Source: Doryteuthis pealeii (lineage: Eukaryota > Mollusca > Cephalopoda > Myopsida > Loliginidae). From it: DNA of 64,000 nt. Numbering within the stretch: the first letter of the stretch is position 1; every line of letters begins with the position of its first letter. The notes beneath the pieces are model-generated. The model was not told the origin of the DNA. It did no database searches and saw nothing but the letters and a program-made list of their open reading frames with translations. This document shows, one piece after another, positions 34,935-47,781 of this stretch. The stretch lies in NCBI GenBank assembly GCA_023376005.1, contig CM042151.1:74317554-74381553 (forward strand). Direction: 5' to 3'. Both the position numbers and the translations under genes were made by a program.

Positions 34935-34965
<31 letters not shown>

Positions 34966-35010
34966 GTGTATATGTGTGTGTGTATATATATGAGTGTGTA
35001 TATGTATGTG
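34912..35010. repeat. (GA)n, (AT)n and (GT)n tracts
   Basis: Successive simple repeats seen directly. Confidence 0.9.
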
Positions 35011-35029
35011 TATATATGCTCATATAATA

Positions 35030-35640
35030 TATATGACGAACTCATAAATGACATTCTCCAGTGGAAGTCAACACGTGCAAATGCCAGTGCAGGCTGCTCA
35101 GCAAAGAGCTACATTAACCAACTCTGTGTGGATACGAGGGTGATGACTGATAGGGATGGTTGGCGAGAGATTGTCATGGATATCTGTATTGATAGCATGG
35201 CATGATGGTGATGATGATGATGATGATTTTCTTGATAATAGAAAAAAATTTTTTTATCATTTGGCAAATTTTATGAAGTTCAAGGTAGTAATATCTTATC
35301 CACTTTCCCCCTATAACAAAAACCATTCATGTGAAATAAACAAGATATGCTGGACACTTCTGGAGAAGCAAGAACAAATTCACAAATGATATTCTCCGGT
35401 GGAAATCAGCATAGGAGAACACCTGTGCAAGCTGCTTGGCAAAGAACTACATTAACAAAATCTGTGTGGATACTGGATGCTTTGCAGAGGACCTGCCCGG
35501 GGTAATAAATGATAGGGATAGTTGGCAAGAGATTGTCATTGATATCCATGTGCTAGCACAACATGATGATGATGATGATGATTTTCATGATCATAGAAAA
35601 AAATTTTTTTGTGTAATTTTGGCAAATTTTATAACGTATA
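35030..35640 (+). pseudogene. Two tandem 3' ends of the second LINE family
   Basis: Copy one (35,030-35,285) encodes NDILQWKSTRANASAGC, SYINQLCVDT and DRDGWREIVMDI, the extreme C-terminus of this LINE type, followed by a (GAT)n tail and GAAAAAAATTTTTTT. Copy two (35,300-35,640) begins with GGTAGTAATATCTTATCC (the YLGSNISST region), jumps to INKICWTLLEKQE, and repeats the C-terminus with TGCFAEDLPGVINDRDSW and the same (GAT)n tail. Copy two therefore carries an internal deletion. Confidence 0.75.
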
Positions 35641-35659
35641 ACTCTTCAGAATTTCTTTG

Positions 35660-36133
35660 GATTTTTTAATTTTCAAGAAACATTAAAAAGTGAAAGTAAG
35701 TTTAAATTTGGGGATCAATTTACAATCAACGTATGGTGCCAAATGGGGTCTTAACTTAGTGACTATATTTCTTAAAAACAGCTACATGCATACAAGCAAT
35801 GTACGACATACTATCTTCCAGGTGTTTAAAATTTACTATTAGTTGGTAGATAAGAAGGTGGACTGGGAAAAATTCCAATCGTTTGTCAAATTTTAGAATT
35901 TCTTTGAATTGTTTTAATTTTTAAGAAACATTAAAATGAAAGTAAGTTTAAATTTGGGGATCAACTTACAATCAACATATGTTGTCAAATGGGGTCTTAA
36001 CTTAATGACTAGATTTCTTAACATTCTATTTTGTCTCTGATATTTATTTAACTACATGCAAACAATCATGGTACAACATGCCATCTTTCGGGTGTTTAAA
36101 ATTCACTATTAGATTTTTAAGAGAATAAAAATA
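35660..36133 (+). repeat. X-family repeat, two partial copies
   Basis: The ACATTAAAAAGTGAAAGTAA motif appears twice, at about 35,680 and 35,925, each followed by the family's conserved stretch. The second copy continues on the far side of the mariner insertion. Confidence 0.7.
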
Positions 36134-37406
36134 TTAGGATATTAACAAAAATTAATGGACCCGATTGTAGTGCTCGGTTTAGAAAAGTCAATTTAACATA
36201 GAATTTGTTGTTTATTTCAGGTGAATTTTTGCATATATATAATCAATGTGTGCTCAAAAATAAAAAATTAATTTATTTTCAGATAGAAAGTATTTTGAAA
36301 AATAGGGCCTTCAAAGATGAACATGCCTAAACATGCCTTCGCCTTCTTATGTTGCATGAGTTCAAGCTTGGGCACAATGTCTCCGAAACTGCTGCCAATA
36401 TCAACAAAGCATGGGGGATTAATCCACAGTGATCGGACAGTATGAAGGTGGTTCCAGAAATTCCACAGTGGAGATGAGAGTCTTGAAGATGAAGAAGGTA
36501 GAGGACAGATATGCAGTCTTGACAATGACCAATTGCACGCAGTTGGAGAAAAATCCATGACAAAGTACAGAGAATGTCTCAAACACGGTGTCAGCATTGC
36601 AACAGTTTCACGCCATCTACAGAGTATTGGAAAGGAGAAAAAAGCTGATAAATGGGTTCGTCATGAGCTCAATGAGCACCAAAAACTTAGGCGGTTAGAA
36701 TTGTGCTCGATGCTCTGTTTGCGGAACACCAATGACCTCTTCTTGACCGAATAGTCACTTGTGACGAAAAGTGGATCCTTTACGACAACCATAAACGATC
36801 AGGTCAATGGCTTGATCATGAAGAATCCCCCAAACACTTCCCAAAGCTAAAGTTGCACCAGCAAAAGATTATGGTGACGACTGGTGGTCTGAAATAGGTG
36901 TTATCCACTACGACTTTTTGAAAACCAATCAGACCATTACTGCAGAGATTTACTGCAATAAACTCACTGATATTCATGCTTGCTTGCAAAAAGAATACCT
37001 ACATTAGTGAATCGACATGTCCAATTCTACTCCACGATAATGCGCCGGCCACATATTGCAAGATTGACTGTACAGAAACTACAGACTTGGGATACAAGAC
37101 CTTACCACATCCTCCATATTCTCACGATCTTTCACCTACTGATTATCATTTTTTTAGGCACTTAAGCACATTTTTAAATGGTAAAACTTTTCGATCTAAA
37201 GAAGAGGTGAATCATCATTTAAAGATTTTGTTGCATCACAGCCAATAACTTTTTACCAACGTGGAATAAATGACCTCGTAGGTGGATGGCAGAGTTGCAT
37301 AGCTGCCCAACGCTCGTGTTTTGACTAATTTTAACATTTCTACTGTTAATGTTTCAACAATAAATGTATGTATTTGAAATCGTCCATTATTTTTGTAACA
37401 ACCTAA
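36134..37406 (+). mobile_element. Mariner transposon with degenerate DD34D transposase
   Basis: The 1,273-bp element has imperfect inverted ends (TTAGGATATTAACAAAAATT; reverse of the right end TTAGGTTGTTACAAAAATAA) between TA dinucleotides at 36,132-36,133 and 37,407-37,408. It contains transposase pieces with stops and frameshifts: a helix-turn-helix region (VSIATVSRHLQSIGKEKKAD), VTCDEKWILYDN with the first catalytic Asp, LLHDNAPA with the second, and YSHDLSPTDYHFF with the third. Thirty-four residues separate the second and third Asp, defining the mariner DD34D class. The catalytic residues survive but the frame is broken, so it is not autonomous. Confidence 0.92.
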
Positions 37407-38110
37407 TAGTTCAATTGAATAAGAGAAAATACTTTTTTGCATCAATTCAAAGAAAAAAATTGTTTATAAAAAAAAAAATTATGAAAACATGATACAAAAA
37501 TTACTTTTTAAATTTTAAGAAAATAACTTTTTCTGATGTGAAATTATTTTTATTTTTTACAACTTTTTTTTTCATGTGTTCTTTTGGATTCGAGCATTCT
37601 AGAAATGTAAAAATTAAAAAATGGAATTTTTATTCAAATAACCAACATCGCCAAGGCAGAGGCGGGAGCAAAAATCCATTATTACTGAATTGCGAGTTGG
37701 ATCCTTGTAGGATGCCCATTAAAATCACTTTTAAAAAATACCTTGCATTTATCTGGCCTGGTGGGGCATCAGAAAAATAAGTACACAGACACTCTGAAAA
37801 GAACACTTAATGTCTCCTATTTAGAATATTAAATGCAAAAGAAAAGAAATTCCATGCTTTTATTATTTAAATTTCATTGTTTAATTATTCACGAATATAA
37901 GTGAATTCTTCATTATTTTGTTCATAAAGCAAGATCTGATGATAGTTAATGTGTATTGTTTTCTTTTCTTTTCAACCTTAAGTGATAAAAAAAAAAAATC
38001 TTTTTTTTTTTTTTAGATAAAAGAAGCTATTCTTATAGAATTAGTTAAATTAATATTCCTTAATGAATAAAATATAGACAATTCTGACTCTTGATAATGT
38101 TTTAAAATTA
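37407..38110 (+). repeat. X-family repeat, continuation after mariner
   Basis: TAGTTCAATTGAATAAGAGA resumes the family exactly where the copy at 2,114 reads through. At 37,660-37,785 a GC-richer segment (TGGCCTGGTGGGGCATCAGA) weakly resembles the start of the LINE at 11,870. 37,800-38,110 is A/T-rich without features. Confidence 0.6.
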
Positions 38111-38141
38111 AAAAATTCTTATTAACTCCCTTGAAAAACAT

Positions 38142-38860
38142 TAGGTACCACCAATTTTCCCTGTGAAATTTGCCCTCCCCTATATTTAATACAATGAAAC
38201 TTGCATAAAAATTAATATTATCTTGAAAGATTTTTTTTCCATTCAAAAGATGAAACATTAAACAAACTCCTGATGATTTTATTTAATTTTTTTCAGCTTA
38301 CAGAAATAATGAAATTATGATTGAAAAACAATATTTTAAAAAGAATTTGTAATTTTTATTGTTGAATAGTAATGTTTGATTCTTATAATATACAGAAGAG
38401 CAAAACTGACAATATTTGTAATACTTTTTTTTTTCCTTGCTTTAGGTACACTATAAGTTCAACTAAAAAATATTCCGGACTTATTCTGAAACTACCACAA
38501 AAAAAATATTTCTAAAATTGTTGAAAACCAATAATCGGTTATTGAATATCCACAAGAAAACAATTGTTGAATACAGCTACCTATACATTAAAATGTATAA
38601 TTGTTCATAGAGAGATAATATAAAGTTACAATTCCGTTTCCACATAAAAATAACCCTTTGTGTGTAAAATGGACTATTTTTTAAATTTTTTTTATTAACA
38701 GTGAGTAATTTTTCCCAATCAGACAATTAGATCTTTGAATTAACTGTTTTTCTTTGCAACAAGTCTGTATAATCATTACTTTTTTTTAGAGAGAAGTTAA
38801 AAAAATATTTACTTTCTGTTTTCAAGATAGCCTAACCAGATCAAGCCTTATGTTTGTTGT
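38142..38860. repeat. TAGG-family element, right end decayed
   Basis: It starts TAGGTACCACCAATTTTCCC and continues through the C-run and family body. The far end near 38,830-38,860 has only a degraded GATCAAGCCTTATG in place of the terminus. Confidence 0.6.
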
Positions 38861-39370
38861 TCATTGTTTGGTCCTAATTTTACTGTATATATCCATCTGC
38901 CTCCAATAACTTTCTTATTTTGGGTATGGTAGTAAGATCATAAGTTCACTTTTCTTTAAGAGCATTTATTTCATCATTCATAGTTTTTTCCATTTTAATG
39001 TGTCATTCATTTGAGAAGAGTTCCAGGAAACAAAATTAAATCCAATCCTCGGATTAGGTCTCCAATAAGCACTCTTGCTTCTCAAGCAAATCAAAGGTTC
39101 ACATTTTAACTTAACACTGGTAAGTTTAACTTCAAACATGGTAAACATATCTTATAGAAAATATTTGTAAAAAATATTTCTAAATGAAAACTGTATTTCT
39201 ATCTAAATAAATTTTCTGATTAAAAAGTATAAAAATTTGTCTTTCATTTTTTTGTAAAGTGTTGAAACATATGCATAAACTTCTGATTACATTCCTTGAA
39301 AATGAAATAATCAAAGAACACTTTATCAACCATTACTTGTTATAGTCATGTAATAACAGATGGAGTGTCA

Positions 39371-39450
39371 TGGTGTGTATATAAATGTTTTTTCAACATT
39401 GAACATTGAAGAAATGCAGATCCACACTTTTCGCAAGAAAATGGTTCTAA
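39371..39450 (-). pseudogene. Decayed single zinc finger beyond the retroelement tail
   Basis: AGATCCACACTTTTCGCAAG followed by AAAATGGTT matches the finger/linker DNA of the ZNF arrays. It lies on the 3' side of the R2-type tail, mirroring 16,755-16,838. Confidence 0.5.
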
Positions 39451-39534
39451 CTTTTTGTTTTATTTTCTTATAACCATTTCTAGAAGTCAAAAGACCCGCT
39501 GGGCTAACACTTGATTTCTTTATAAAAAGTGTTT

Positions 39535-40260
39535 GTATCCTAAGATCGTTTAAGATGGAGGTGTTTCTTTGATAGCTGCTATTTGTACTTCATAGCAGCT
39601 TGTTTACCTATATTGTTCTGGGTATTTTTTTCAAGTTTTGCTTCACCAGCCCAGTTGCCCAATCACAATGGTATGGTGTCTATTTCTTTCAATGACCAAG
39701 TTGTTTTTAGGTCATTCTTGAGGTCTTGATATTTTGTGATCTTTTCTCGCTTGGCTCTATTTAGGCCATAGTCATTTGGGACAGCTACATCAATAATGAG
39801 AGCAGTTTTTTTTGTTTATCTCAGATGACAATATCTGGTTTAACGCTTTGTCTTTTATATATCTGCCTGTCTGGATTACTTTGTCATAGAACACAGTCAC
39901 CTTTCCATTTGATGTTATTGGTGGAGGCTCATGTTCCCAGATGTACTGTGTTTTCTCAAGCTGCATTTCTCCACAGATTTTCCAGTGGAGGTATTTGCAT
40001 ACATTTTTTATGGTGGGCAGTGTAGTGGCCACCTGCCAACCAGACATTAGATGGACTTTCAATGGATGAGTGGCAGAATCTACATTGATCATTTTTTTGG
40101 ATTCCAATCATTTTCTTGAATCCATTTGTGAGTAGGCCCTGGTCTTGTCCAGCTGTGATGATTCGTTCCTCATCAAATGGTAGCTTTCCATGCTTGAGCC
40201 ATTGCAGTGAAGCCTTCAATGTATTTCTGGTTAAGTTCTTCCATAAATTTCCCTGCTCTC
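39535..40260 (-). pseudogene. R2-type non-LTR retrotransposon polymerase C-terminus
   Basis: Overlapping minus-strand frames encode, in order: QWLKHGKLPFDEERIITAGQ; a CRFCH zinc-knuckle start; KYLHWKICGEMQLEKTQYIW; and, after a stop, [20 protein letters not shown] plus an [14 protein letters not shown] end. This order (knuckle, then C-terminal restriction-like endonuclease region) is characteristic of the R2/NeSL/CRE group of non-LTR elements. The knuckle has lost its His and last Cys, and the endonuclease PD motif is replaced (NQILSSE), so it is dead. It lies 3' of ZNF3 in the same orientation, starting about 70 bp past the last finger. Confidence 0.8.
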
Positions 40261-40329
40261 TTATTTGTCACCATCCTTCTTTCCTGGTCACCATTTCCGC
40301 TTTGAATACTCCTCCCTCAGCTTTCTTGC

Positions 40330-41240
40330 AATTAGGGTTGCCAGGTAGTCAGATCCACAGACTTCACAAAAAAATGCTTTCTCTCCAGTGTGTATTCACA
40401 CGTGTCTTCTTAAACTGGAAATGACTGAAAATGCAGATTCACAGACTTCATAAAAAATGGTTTCTTTTCAGTGTGTGTTCGCATATGTAATTTCAAACTG
40501 GAACTATGTGAAAATGCACATCCACAGACTTCACAGGAAAATGGCTTCTCTCCAGTGTGTGTTCGCATGTGACCTTTTAAGTGGGTATTTCTAGAAAATG
40601 CAGATCCACATATTTCACAAGAAAATGGTTTCTCACCAGTGTGTATTCGCATGTGTCTTTTCAAATCACCACTCTGTGAAAATGCTGATCTACAGACTTC
40701 ACAAGAAAATGGATTCTTGCCAGTGTGTTTTTGCATGTGTAGTTTCAATCGGCATCTATGTGAAAATGCTGATCCACAGACTTTGCAAGAAAATGGTTTC
40801 TCTTCCAGTGTGTGTTTGCATGTGTTCTTTTAAGTGGGAATTCTGTGAAAATGCTGATCCACAGACTTCACAAGAAAATGGTTTCTCTCCAGTGTGTGTT
40901 CGCATGTGTTCTTTTAAGTGGGAATTCTGTGAAAATGCTGATCCACAGACTTCACAAGAAAATGGCTTCTCTCCAGTGTGTGTTCGCATGTGATCCTTTA
41001 AGTGAGCATTTCTAGAAAATGTAGATCCACATATTTCACAAGAAAATGGTTTCTCACCAGTGTGTATCGCATGTGTCTTTTCAACCGGGAACTGTGTGAA
41101 AATGCCGATCCACAGACTTCACAAGAAAATGGTTTCTCTCCAGTGTGTGTTTGCATGTGTGCTTTCAAACTAGAACTCACTGGAAATATGGATGCACAAA
41201 TTTCACAAGAAAATACTTCCACTTTAGTATGTGTTTCCAT
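40330..41240 (-). pseudogene. ZNF3: C2H2 zinc-finger gene with three frameshifts
   Basis: It starts METHTKVEVFSCEICASIF, homologous to the ZNF4 start, and holds about ten to eleven C2H2 units with TGEKP linkers. Compared with the repeat consensus there is a missing base at about 41,067 (GTGTATCGC), an extra T at about 40,803 (TCTCTTCCAG) and a missing base at about 40,451 (TTCATAAAAAATGG). Each moves the fingers to a new frame: 40,998-41,240, 40,756-40,989 and 40,410-40,748 are the three longest open parts. Only the first two fingers would be made from the start codon. Two adjacent fingers (QNSHLKEHM) are identical, a sign of recent unit duplication before decay. Confidence 0.85.
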
Positions 41241-41249
41241 ATCTGTTTT

Positions 41250-41815
41250 CAGTCCTGATTTCAGAGTGTTGAAAAGTTATGTTTTGTTATTTTTGCATTT
41301 GCTCTTTGAAATATTGATCAAGAGACTTCACAAGACTTCACAAGAAAATGGTTTCTCTCCATGTATGTTAGCATGTGTGATTTTAAACTAGAACTCACTG
41401 AAAAGTGAAAAGTTGTGTTTTGCAAAAGCCTAATTTCCCACTTATAGTCTATTTTTGCACTTTTTTTCCTTTAGCATGTGTTTAAATGTGTCTTTTTATA
41501 TTTCCAGATTATATGATAATGCTTGTCTGCAACTTGAGGATATTGTTTTGTTTTGTTTTTGCTAATCTCTACAATGGAGAAAATTTAGGTTTTACAGGAG
41601 TCTCTTTTTGCATTTGTTCTTTGAAATATTAATCAAGAGAAAACACTCATGTAATAAATTTCAAGAAAAAGAATTATCCTGTGAGTTCTCAATATGTAGA
41701 TTCACACACATCAGAAGAATATATTTGTTCTTTGGTAGATGTTTAAATGTATCTTTTTACATTTCAAACTATTCTTCCCAATGCAGTTGATATCTGTGAA
41801 TGAATAAGAATTAAA
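41250..41815 (-). other. ZNF3 upstream exon part and splice acceptor
   Basis: Decayed fingers, including a repeat of ACTTCACAAGA at about 41,325-41,345, lead to the conserved acceptor at 41,794-41,796. The sequence from 41,395 onward aligns with the ZNF1/ZNF2 upstream regions. Confidence 0.5.
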
Positions 41816-42140
41816 ATATTACTTTAAAAAAAAGGCATGAAATTCATGAATATTTTAAAATTAGAATATAACAATCAATTCATATTTCAATTAACTTAAT
41901 AACAGGAACATCAGCATAAAGAAAATTGTTATTCAACAATGAAGTAGATTTAATGAAATTTAATATAAATACAGTATTTTTTTCTAATTTTGACAAAGAG
42001 CACTTGTGGCAAAAATTTTATCATTTAAGCTTAACGAAACACAAGGAAAATAACTTTTTCATGTAGAACAAAAATGGCATGCAGGAAAAAATAATTAATT
42101 ATATTTTTATTTTAAATGGCTAAGTAAATCACATTGACAT

Positions 42141-42174
42141 TAATAATAATAATATAATAATAATAATAATAATA
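42141..42174. repeat. (AAT)n microsatellite
   Basis: Equivalent of the tract at 19,504, interrupted once. Confidence 0.9.
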
Positions 42175-45100
42175 CCATGGAATAATTCAGGTGTTATAAG
42201 AAAATATTCATATATTTCAATACAAATTATTAAAAGCAGAACAAATAATATAAGGCAAAAGAATTTAATCAAAATAAATTTAATTGATTATTAATGTGTT
42301 TGTGGGATGCCAGTACTGTTATATTCTGGGTATGAAAACAGATCAATGAAAAGGGGACAGTTCTGAAAAAGATCAACAAATTGAGAGAGATTAATAATAA
42401 TATAATTAGGACCAGGTATCCAATAGGCACCCTAGCTGGGAGCAATAACTTATCATTTGCTAAAAAAGACCAAGTTTATTGAAATGAATTTAATTATTCA
42501 TTTAAGTGTTTGTGGGATGTCAGTACTGTTATATTCTTCTGTGTATGAAAAAGAATGAAATGAAAAGGGGTCAGTTTTGAATTAGGTCAATAAATTTAGA
42601 GATTAATTAATAATAATGATAAATAGGACCAGGTATCATATAGGCACCCTAGCTGGGAGCAGTCTTTAAAAGAACAACGTTTGCTTTTCACTGTAAACAT
42701 ACAACAGATGATTTTTTTACATTAGAATTTCACTAGGATTTAAAAAAAAATTTTTTTTATCTAAATAAACATATCTGCATTCCTCTTCTGATTAAATAAA
42801 AACTATTCTAATATAGAAATGTGAATTTAATATAAAAATGTATTTTTTGTTTAAGGTTTCATAAATTGACAAAAAAATTTATCTAAATAAAGATATCTGC
42901 ATTTCTCTTCATTGAATAAAATTATTTCAATATAAAAACGTCAATTTAATATAAAAACATGTCTTTTATTTCAAGTTTTATAAGTGAAAAAAAAATTATT
43001 AAAATTATCATATAATAAAAACGTGAATTTAATATAAAAAACATGTCTTTGTTTTGTTAATAACAATGAACTTACAGTGAAATTTTAATGTAAAAAAAAA
43101 ATTGATTGTTGTTTGTTTATATACAACCGGCATTTTATTATGAAAAGTAAAACCTGTTCTTTTAAAAACTGCTCCCAGTTGGGGTGCCTATTAGATACCT
43201 GGTCCAATAATTTCAATAACTCATCTTCTGCTTAAAAAAAAAAAAAAAACAATTTTATTAAAATAAATTTAATTGTTTATTAAATTGTTTGTGGGATGCC
43301 AATTCTGTTATATTCTGGGTATGAAAAATGATCAATGAAATGAAAAGGAAACAGTTTTGAATTAGGTCAATAAAATGAGAGAGATTAATTAATAATAATA
43401 ATTGTAATAACTTATATTTTGCTTTAAAAAAGACCAATTTTATTAAAATAAATTTAATTTAACATAACCAAAAACAAGTTATGACTAGTGCCTTTTTTAA
43501 AGATTCTTTGAAAAATAGATTAGGAGTCAAATTTTCACAAAAATTTCATTATTTATTCATCTATTCATGAAATTGTTTAGAATAGGATTTTCCTAGACTA
43601 TATTAGGGGAAATACTTTTATGGGCTCTCCTGCCCCCAAACCCTATTTCATTTTATGAAAGAAAAAAAAAAAAAAAAAAAAAAATGAAGCGATCAAAAAC
43701 GATTTTTCATTCAAATTTATATAATTGAAAAGAAAATTATTTAGATAAACAGATCTGCATCTCTCTTCTGATTATATAAAAACTATTTTAATATAAAAAA
43801 AATGTGTTTTGGTTTGTTAATAAACATGAACTAACTTTAAAAAAATCTTACAGTGAAATTCTAATGTAAAAAAAATTGTTTGCTGCTTGTTTACATACAA
43901 CTGACAGTTTATAGTAAATAGTAAAATCTGTTTGTTTAATAACTGCTCCCAGCTGGGGTGTCTATTGGATACCTGGTCCAATAACTTGTCTTTTGCTTAA
44001 AAAAGACCAATTTTATTGAAATAAATTTAATTGTTTATTAAAGTGTTTGTAGGATGCCAGTTGTTATATTCTAGGTATGAAAAATGATCAATGAAATGAA
44101 AAGGAAACAGTTTTGAATTAGGTCAATAAAATGAGAGAGATTAATTAATAATAATAATTGTAATAACTTATATTTTGCTTAAAAAGATCAATTTCAAATA
44201 AAATAGATAAAATTGTTTATTCAAGTGTTTGATGGATTTCATTAAGAGAACATACAATTTAATATGGCTGTCCTTTAAGAAACATTAAAATGTGAAAGGT
44301 GTGAAATGGGTTTAAATTTGGGGCTCAATTTACAATCAGGTGCTAATCTGGACCTTAACTTAGTGATTGTCTTTATGACAATTGATGTTCAATTTACATT
44401 CATTTATTAGATGAATATACTGCTGAACTGGACCCTATTGAAATTATCATAAATATCTCTGAAATGTAACAAAATTCTTGATGAAAAAATTTCTAAAGGA
44501 AATTGTTTATTCACAATGAGAAATGAAAAAAAAAAAGAAAGAAAATATTAACCAAGTATATATTAATAATGAAAAAAAAAAAAAATTTTTTAAATTTTGG
44601 ATAACATTTTTTTTTTAGAATTTAAACTATCCAGATAAAAGTAAAATTGTAACCGATCCCCCTTTAATTTTTGTTCAGGTGTGGACGATGTTAAAGTTAG
44701 ACAATCTCCAAGATTTTAGCTTCCAATTCCAAAAATTGTCTGAGTTATGTTGAATTTTAGCTCTCCAAATTTGGAGGGAGGTGCAGAAAAATGGGGAGTT
44801 TTTGCAATGTATTTTATTCTGTAAAATGAGTTCTCAAGCTTCACTACTTCTAAAAACTGGTTTATAAAAGTTTTTTGGCTAGAGAAATCCAAAAATGCTA
44901 TTAAAAAATTCTAATATTGAATATTATATATATTGAACATTACTTGTACCAATAAGATAATTTGTTTTTTTGTGTAAAACTGAAGCTACATCAGTTAAAA
45001 TGTTGCACTATTATGTTTTAAGTGTTTCCATTCAGCCATTGAACATTTTTAAATATTATTTTACACAAATTGAACATTATTTGCACCAAAAAGATAATTT

Positions 45101-45850
45101 CATTTTTGCTTAAAACCAAAGCTACAATATTAGTTAAAAGTTTTAACTATTATGTTTTAAGTGTTTCTGTTCAGCCATTTATTGGAGCAGTCAGAGTGCA
45201 ATAGAAATTATCAGGTATATATTTGAAACAATATTTTGTATTAAATTAGCAAAAACAATACATTTTCATTAATAATTGAAATAAAATATCAATAATAAAA
45301 ATATGTTTATTAAAAGTATTTAGAAAGGTTTAAAAGTTTGAAATACAATATTGATCACATCTTATATTTATACAAACATTATGAGATGTTTAAAATTCAT
45401 TATAAAATTTTTAAGTGAATAAAAAAAGCCAATTAAATGTTTTATGCATCAATTAAAAAAAATATTGTTTTTAAAACTGCAAACACACACACACACACAC
45501 ACACAATTATTATTTGGGTGGTTTTAAGAAAATAACTTTTAAATTTTCAAATAACATTTTTGGTATTGAATTTTTATTTTTCTAATTTTTTCTATGTGTA
45601 TTTCAGCATTTGATCTTTCAAGAAATGTAAGAATTAAGACTGGAAATGTTTTTATGCAAAAAACAAAATTAAAAAACAAAACAAAACAAAACTACATTTT
45701 AAATTAATAAAAACCTTCTTTTTTAAAAATAAGTTAAGCTTTTTATTTAAAATTGATTTTATACACATAAAATGAATATTTTGACTGGTTTGAAATATTA
45801 ACATTTCTATGAATAATTTATTTAAATTCCCATGTGATACAACAGTAGGG
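42175..45850. repeat. Diverged copy of the ZNF upstream region
   Basis: It aligns piecewise with 19,560-22,000 and 26,000-29,100: repeated GGACCAGGTATC/CTGCTCCCAG modules at about 42,410, 42,625, 43,170 and 43,950, then the conserved block at 44,634-45,180 and a (CA)n tract at 45,484. The GC-rich retroposon of unit B is absent here (empty site 44,283-44,300). No coding sequence is seen. Confidence 0.7.
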
Positions 45851-45859
45851 ATACTTAAT

Positions 45860-47781
45860 TTGCAGGACTTCCCAAAAGCGTGCAATTTGTTAAAAAATAT
45901 TTTAAAAAGTCAATAAAAAATGGAAAATTAACTTTTTAATGTTTTCTTTTAGGTTTAATATAAAGAACAATTCCAAGTGTACGAGTTATAAAAGAAAAAA
46001 AATTCTGTTACATAAAACCTAATTTTTTTCATTTTAAATTAAATTCCCATAAATTCTTAATCTATTTTGACATAGTTATCACATCTTGACATGAACATTT
46101 CAATCTAATTTTTTATGGAAGTTCATATGTGAAATATTATTATAATTATTATTTTATTCATACTTAATGAATTTTATGTGGCTATAATTAATAAAATGTT
46201 TTTATGCAAATAAACATGGGTCACCACCCCCCCCTCAATTTAAAAACTCCATTCTAAATTGATAAAAATCATTTTTTTTTAAATAAAAATAAATTATTTA
46301 TTCAAAAGATTGATTTTTACATGCTTAAATATTTTGAATGGTTTGAAATATTCCCATGTGATACAAATGGTCTCGACAAAGAAAATAAACCTTAGTTTTT
46401 TTAAATCTTTCAAATTTATAGTACAATCTTTCAAAATTTTTTTCGTTCAGCTTCAGGTTCATTTTGAATCTATTTGATGTAATTATTTTTCATGATAAAA
46501 AGTTTTAACAAGATTTTACGGAAATTTAATTGGCTAATATTTCGATGGGTAACTTTGTTTATATTAGGTATACTCAATTTGTCGACTGCTATAAATTTTA
46601 AAAACAAATTAAAATTAATTAAATCTATTATTTAAGGTCAAACTTTTGTCTAAATCAATAAGTAGTAAAACAATGACCATCATTAAAAAAAGAAAAATAT
46701 CATTACATATGCAGTTTATTTTTAAAAGATTTAAAGGGATTTGTCTTGGTCAATTTCGATGTGATTTGCCTTTCTGTCTCTTTTTCAATGGTTTTTGGCA
46801 CTTGTATACAATTTTACTGTAACATTCGCGATTGCAAAAAAATTTACCAAAAATCAGGTAATTATCCGATTTTAATGAAATTTTCAGTATTGATTTAACA
46901 ATTAATGAATTTTATAATGCATCAGTTATTTTATTTCAAAACTTTAATTTAGTATTTTTGCTATGAAAAATTAATATATAAAATTCATTTAAAATATGAA
47001 AATCCCGATGTTAAGTTTAAAATGTTATATTTTTAGATCGAAAATGACCAACTTGCAAAACATTTTACGCCCCCAACATAAGGGGGGTCAAAATTAAGTG
47101 ACCTGAAAAAAAATGAGAAAGTTTTGAAATAAAATAAATAAATGCATTATAAAGATCATTCATTGATAAATAAACACTGAAAATTTCATTAAAATCCGAT
47201 AATTCCCTAATTTTTGGTAAATTATTTTCTGTAGGGGAGGCTAAAGTCATTTTGTCAAAAACACATTTTAGCCTCATTTTGCCAGTAGCTATATAAACAC
47301 ATGATTTCTTTCTTTTTGATTGCTTAATTTTAAAACAATTACCAAAAATCAGGGAATTGTCCATTTTTAATGAAATTTTCAACAAATTATTTTCCAACGA
47401 CTTAATTTTATAACGATTAGTATTAGGTATGCGCAATTCGTCGCTGATTCTAAAAAGGGCGATCCCAGGAAATTCTTCTAAAAATCATATAAAATAAACT
47501 AACTATCATATTTTAATAAAAGACGAACTTTTATTGTAAATAAATGTTTACTGAAGTGAAAAGGCTAATATTTTTTTGTTAGTTTTTGTTTCGCGCATTG
47601 ACCCTCCGTACAAATACCATTGTAATTTTTGGGGGGAGTGGCTAGGCGATATATATTTTTGGAAAGATAATTTAATGACGGAACATATGTAAAATAAATA
47701 AATAAATCGCTACTAGTTCGGTTTTGGTAATAGGACATCTTAAACATTTGAAACTTAAATAAAAAAAATATGTATCTTTTT
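45860..47781. repeat. Diverged repeats including a B-family copy
   Basis: 45,890-46,100 resembles 5,730-5,960. 46,565-47,292 is a B-family copy starting TAGGTATACTCAATTTGTCG and ending TTTGCCAGTAGCTA. 47,460-47,760 is the reverse complement of the host repeat at 7,915-8,160 and preserves the uninterrupted site (GACATCTT, 47,734-47,741) used by the TAGG element at 6,515. The 123-codon frame at 47,065-47,436 follows the repeat and is not conserved. Confidence 0.55.

Noticed and set aside
47065..47436. 123-codon minus-strand frame, with similar frames at 47,807-48,010 and 62,338-62,604
   Set aside because: They lie in B-family repeat copies, are AT-driven, and are not open in other copies of the same segment.
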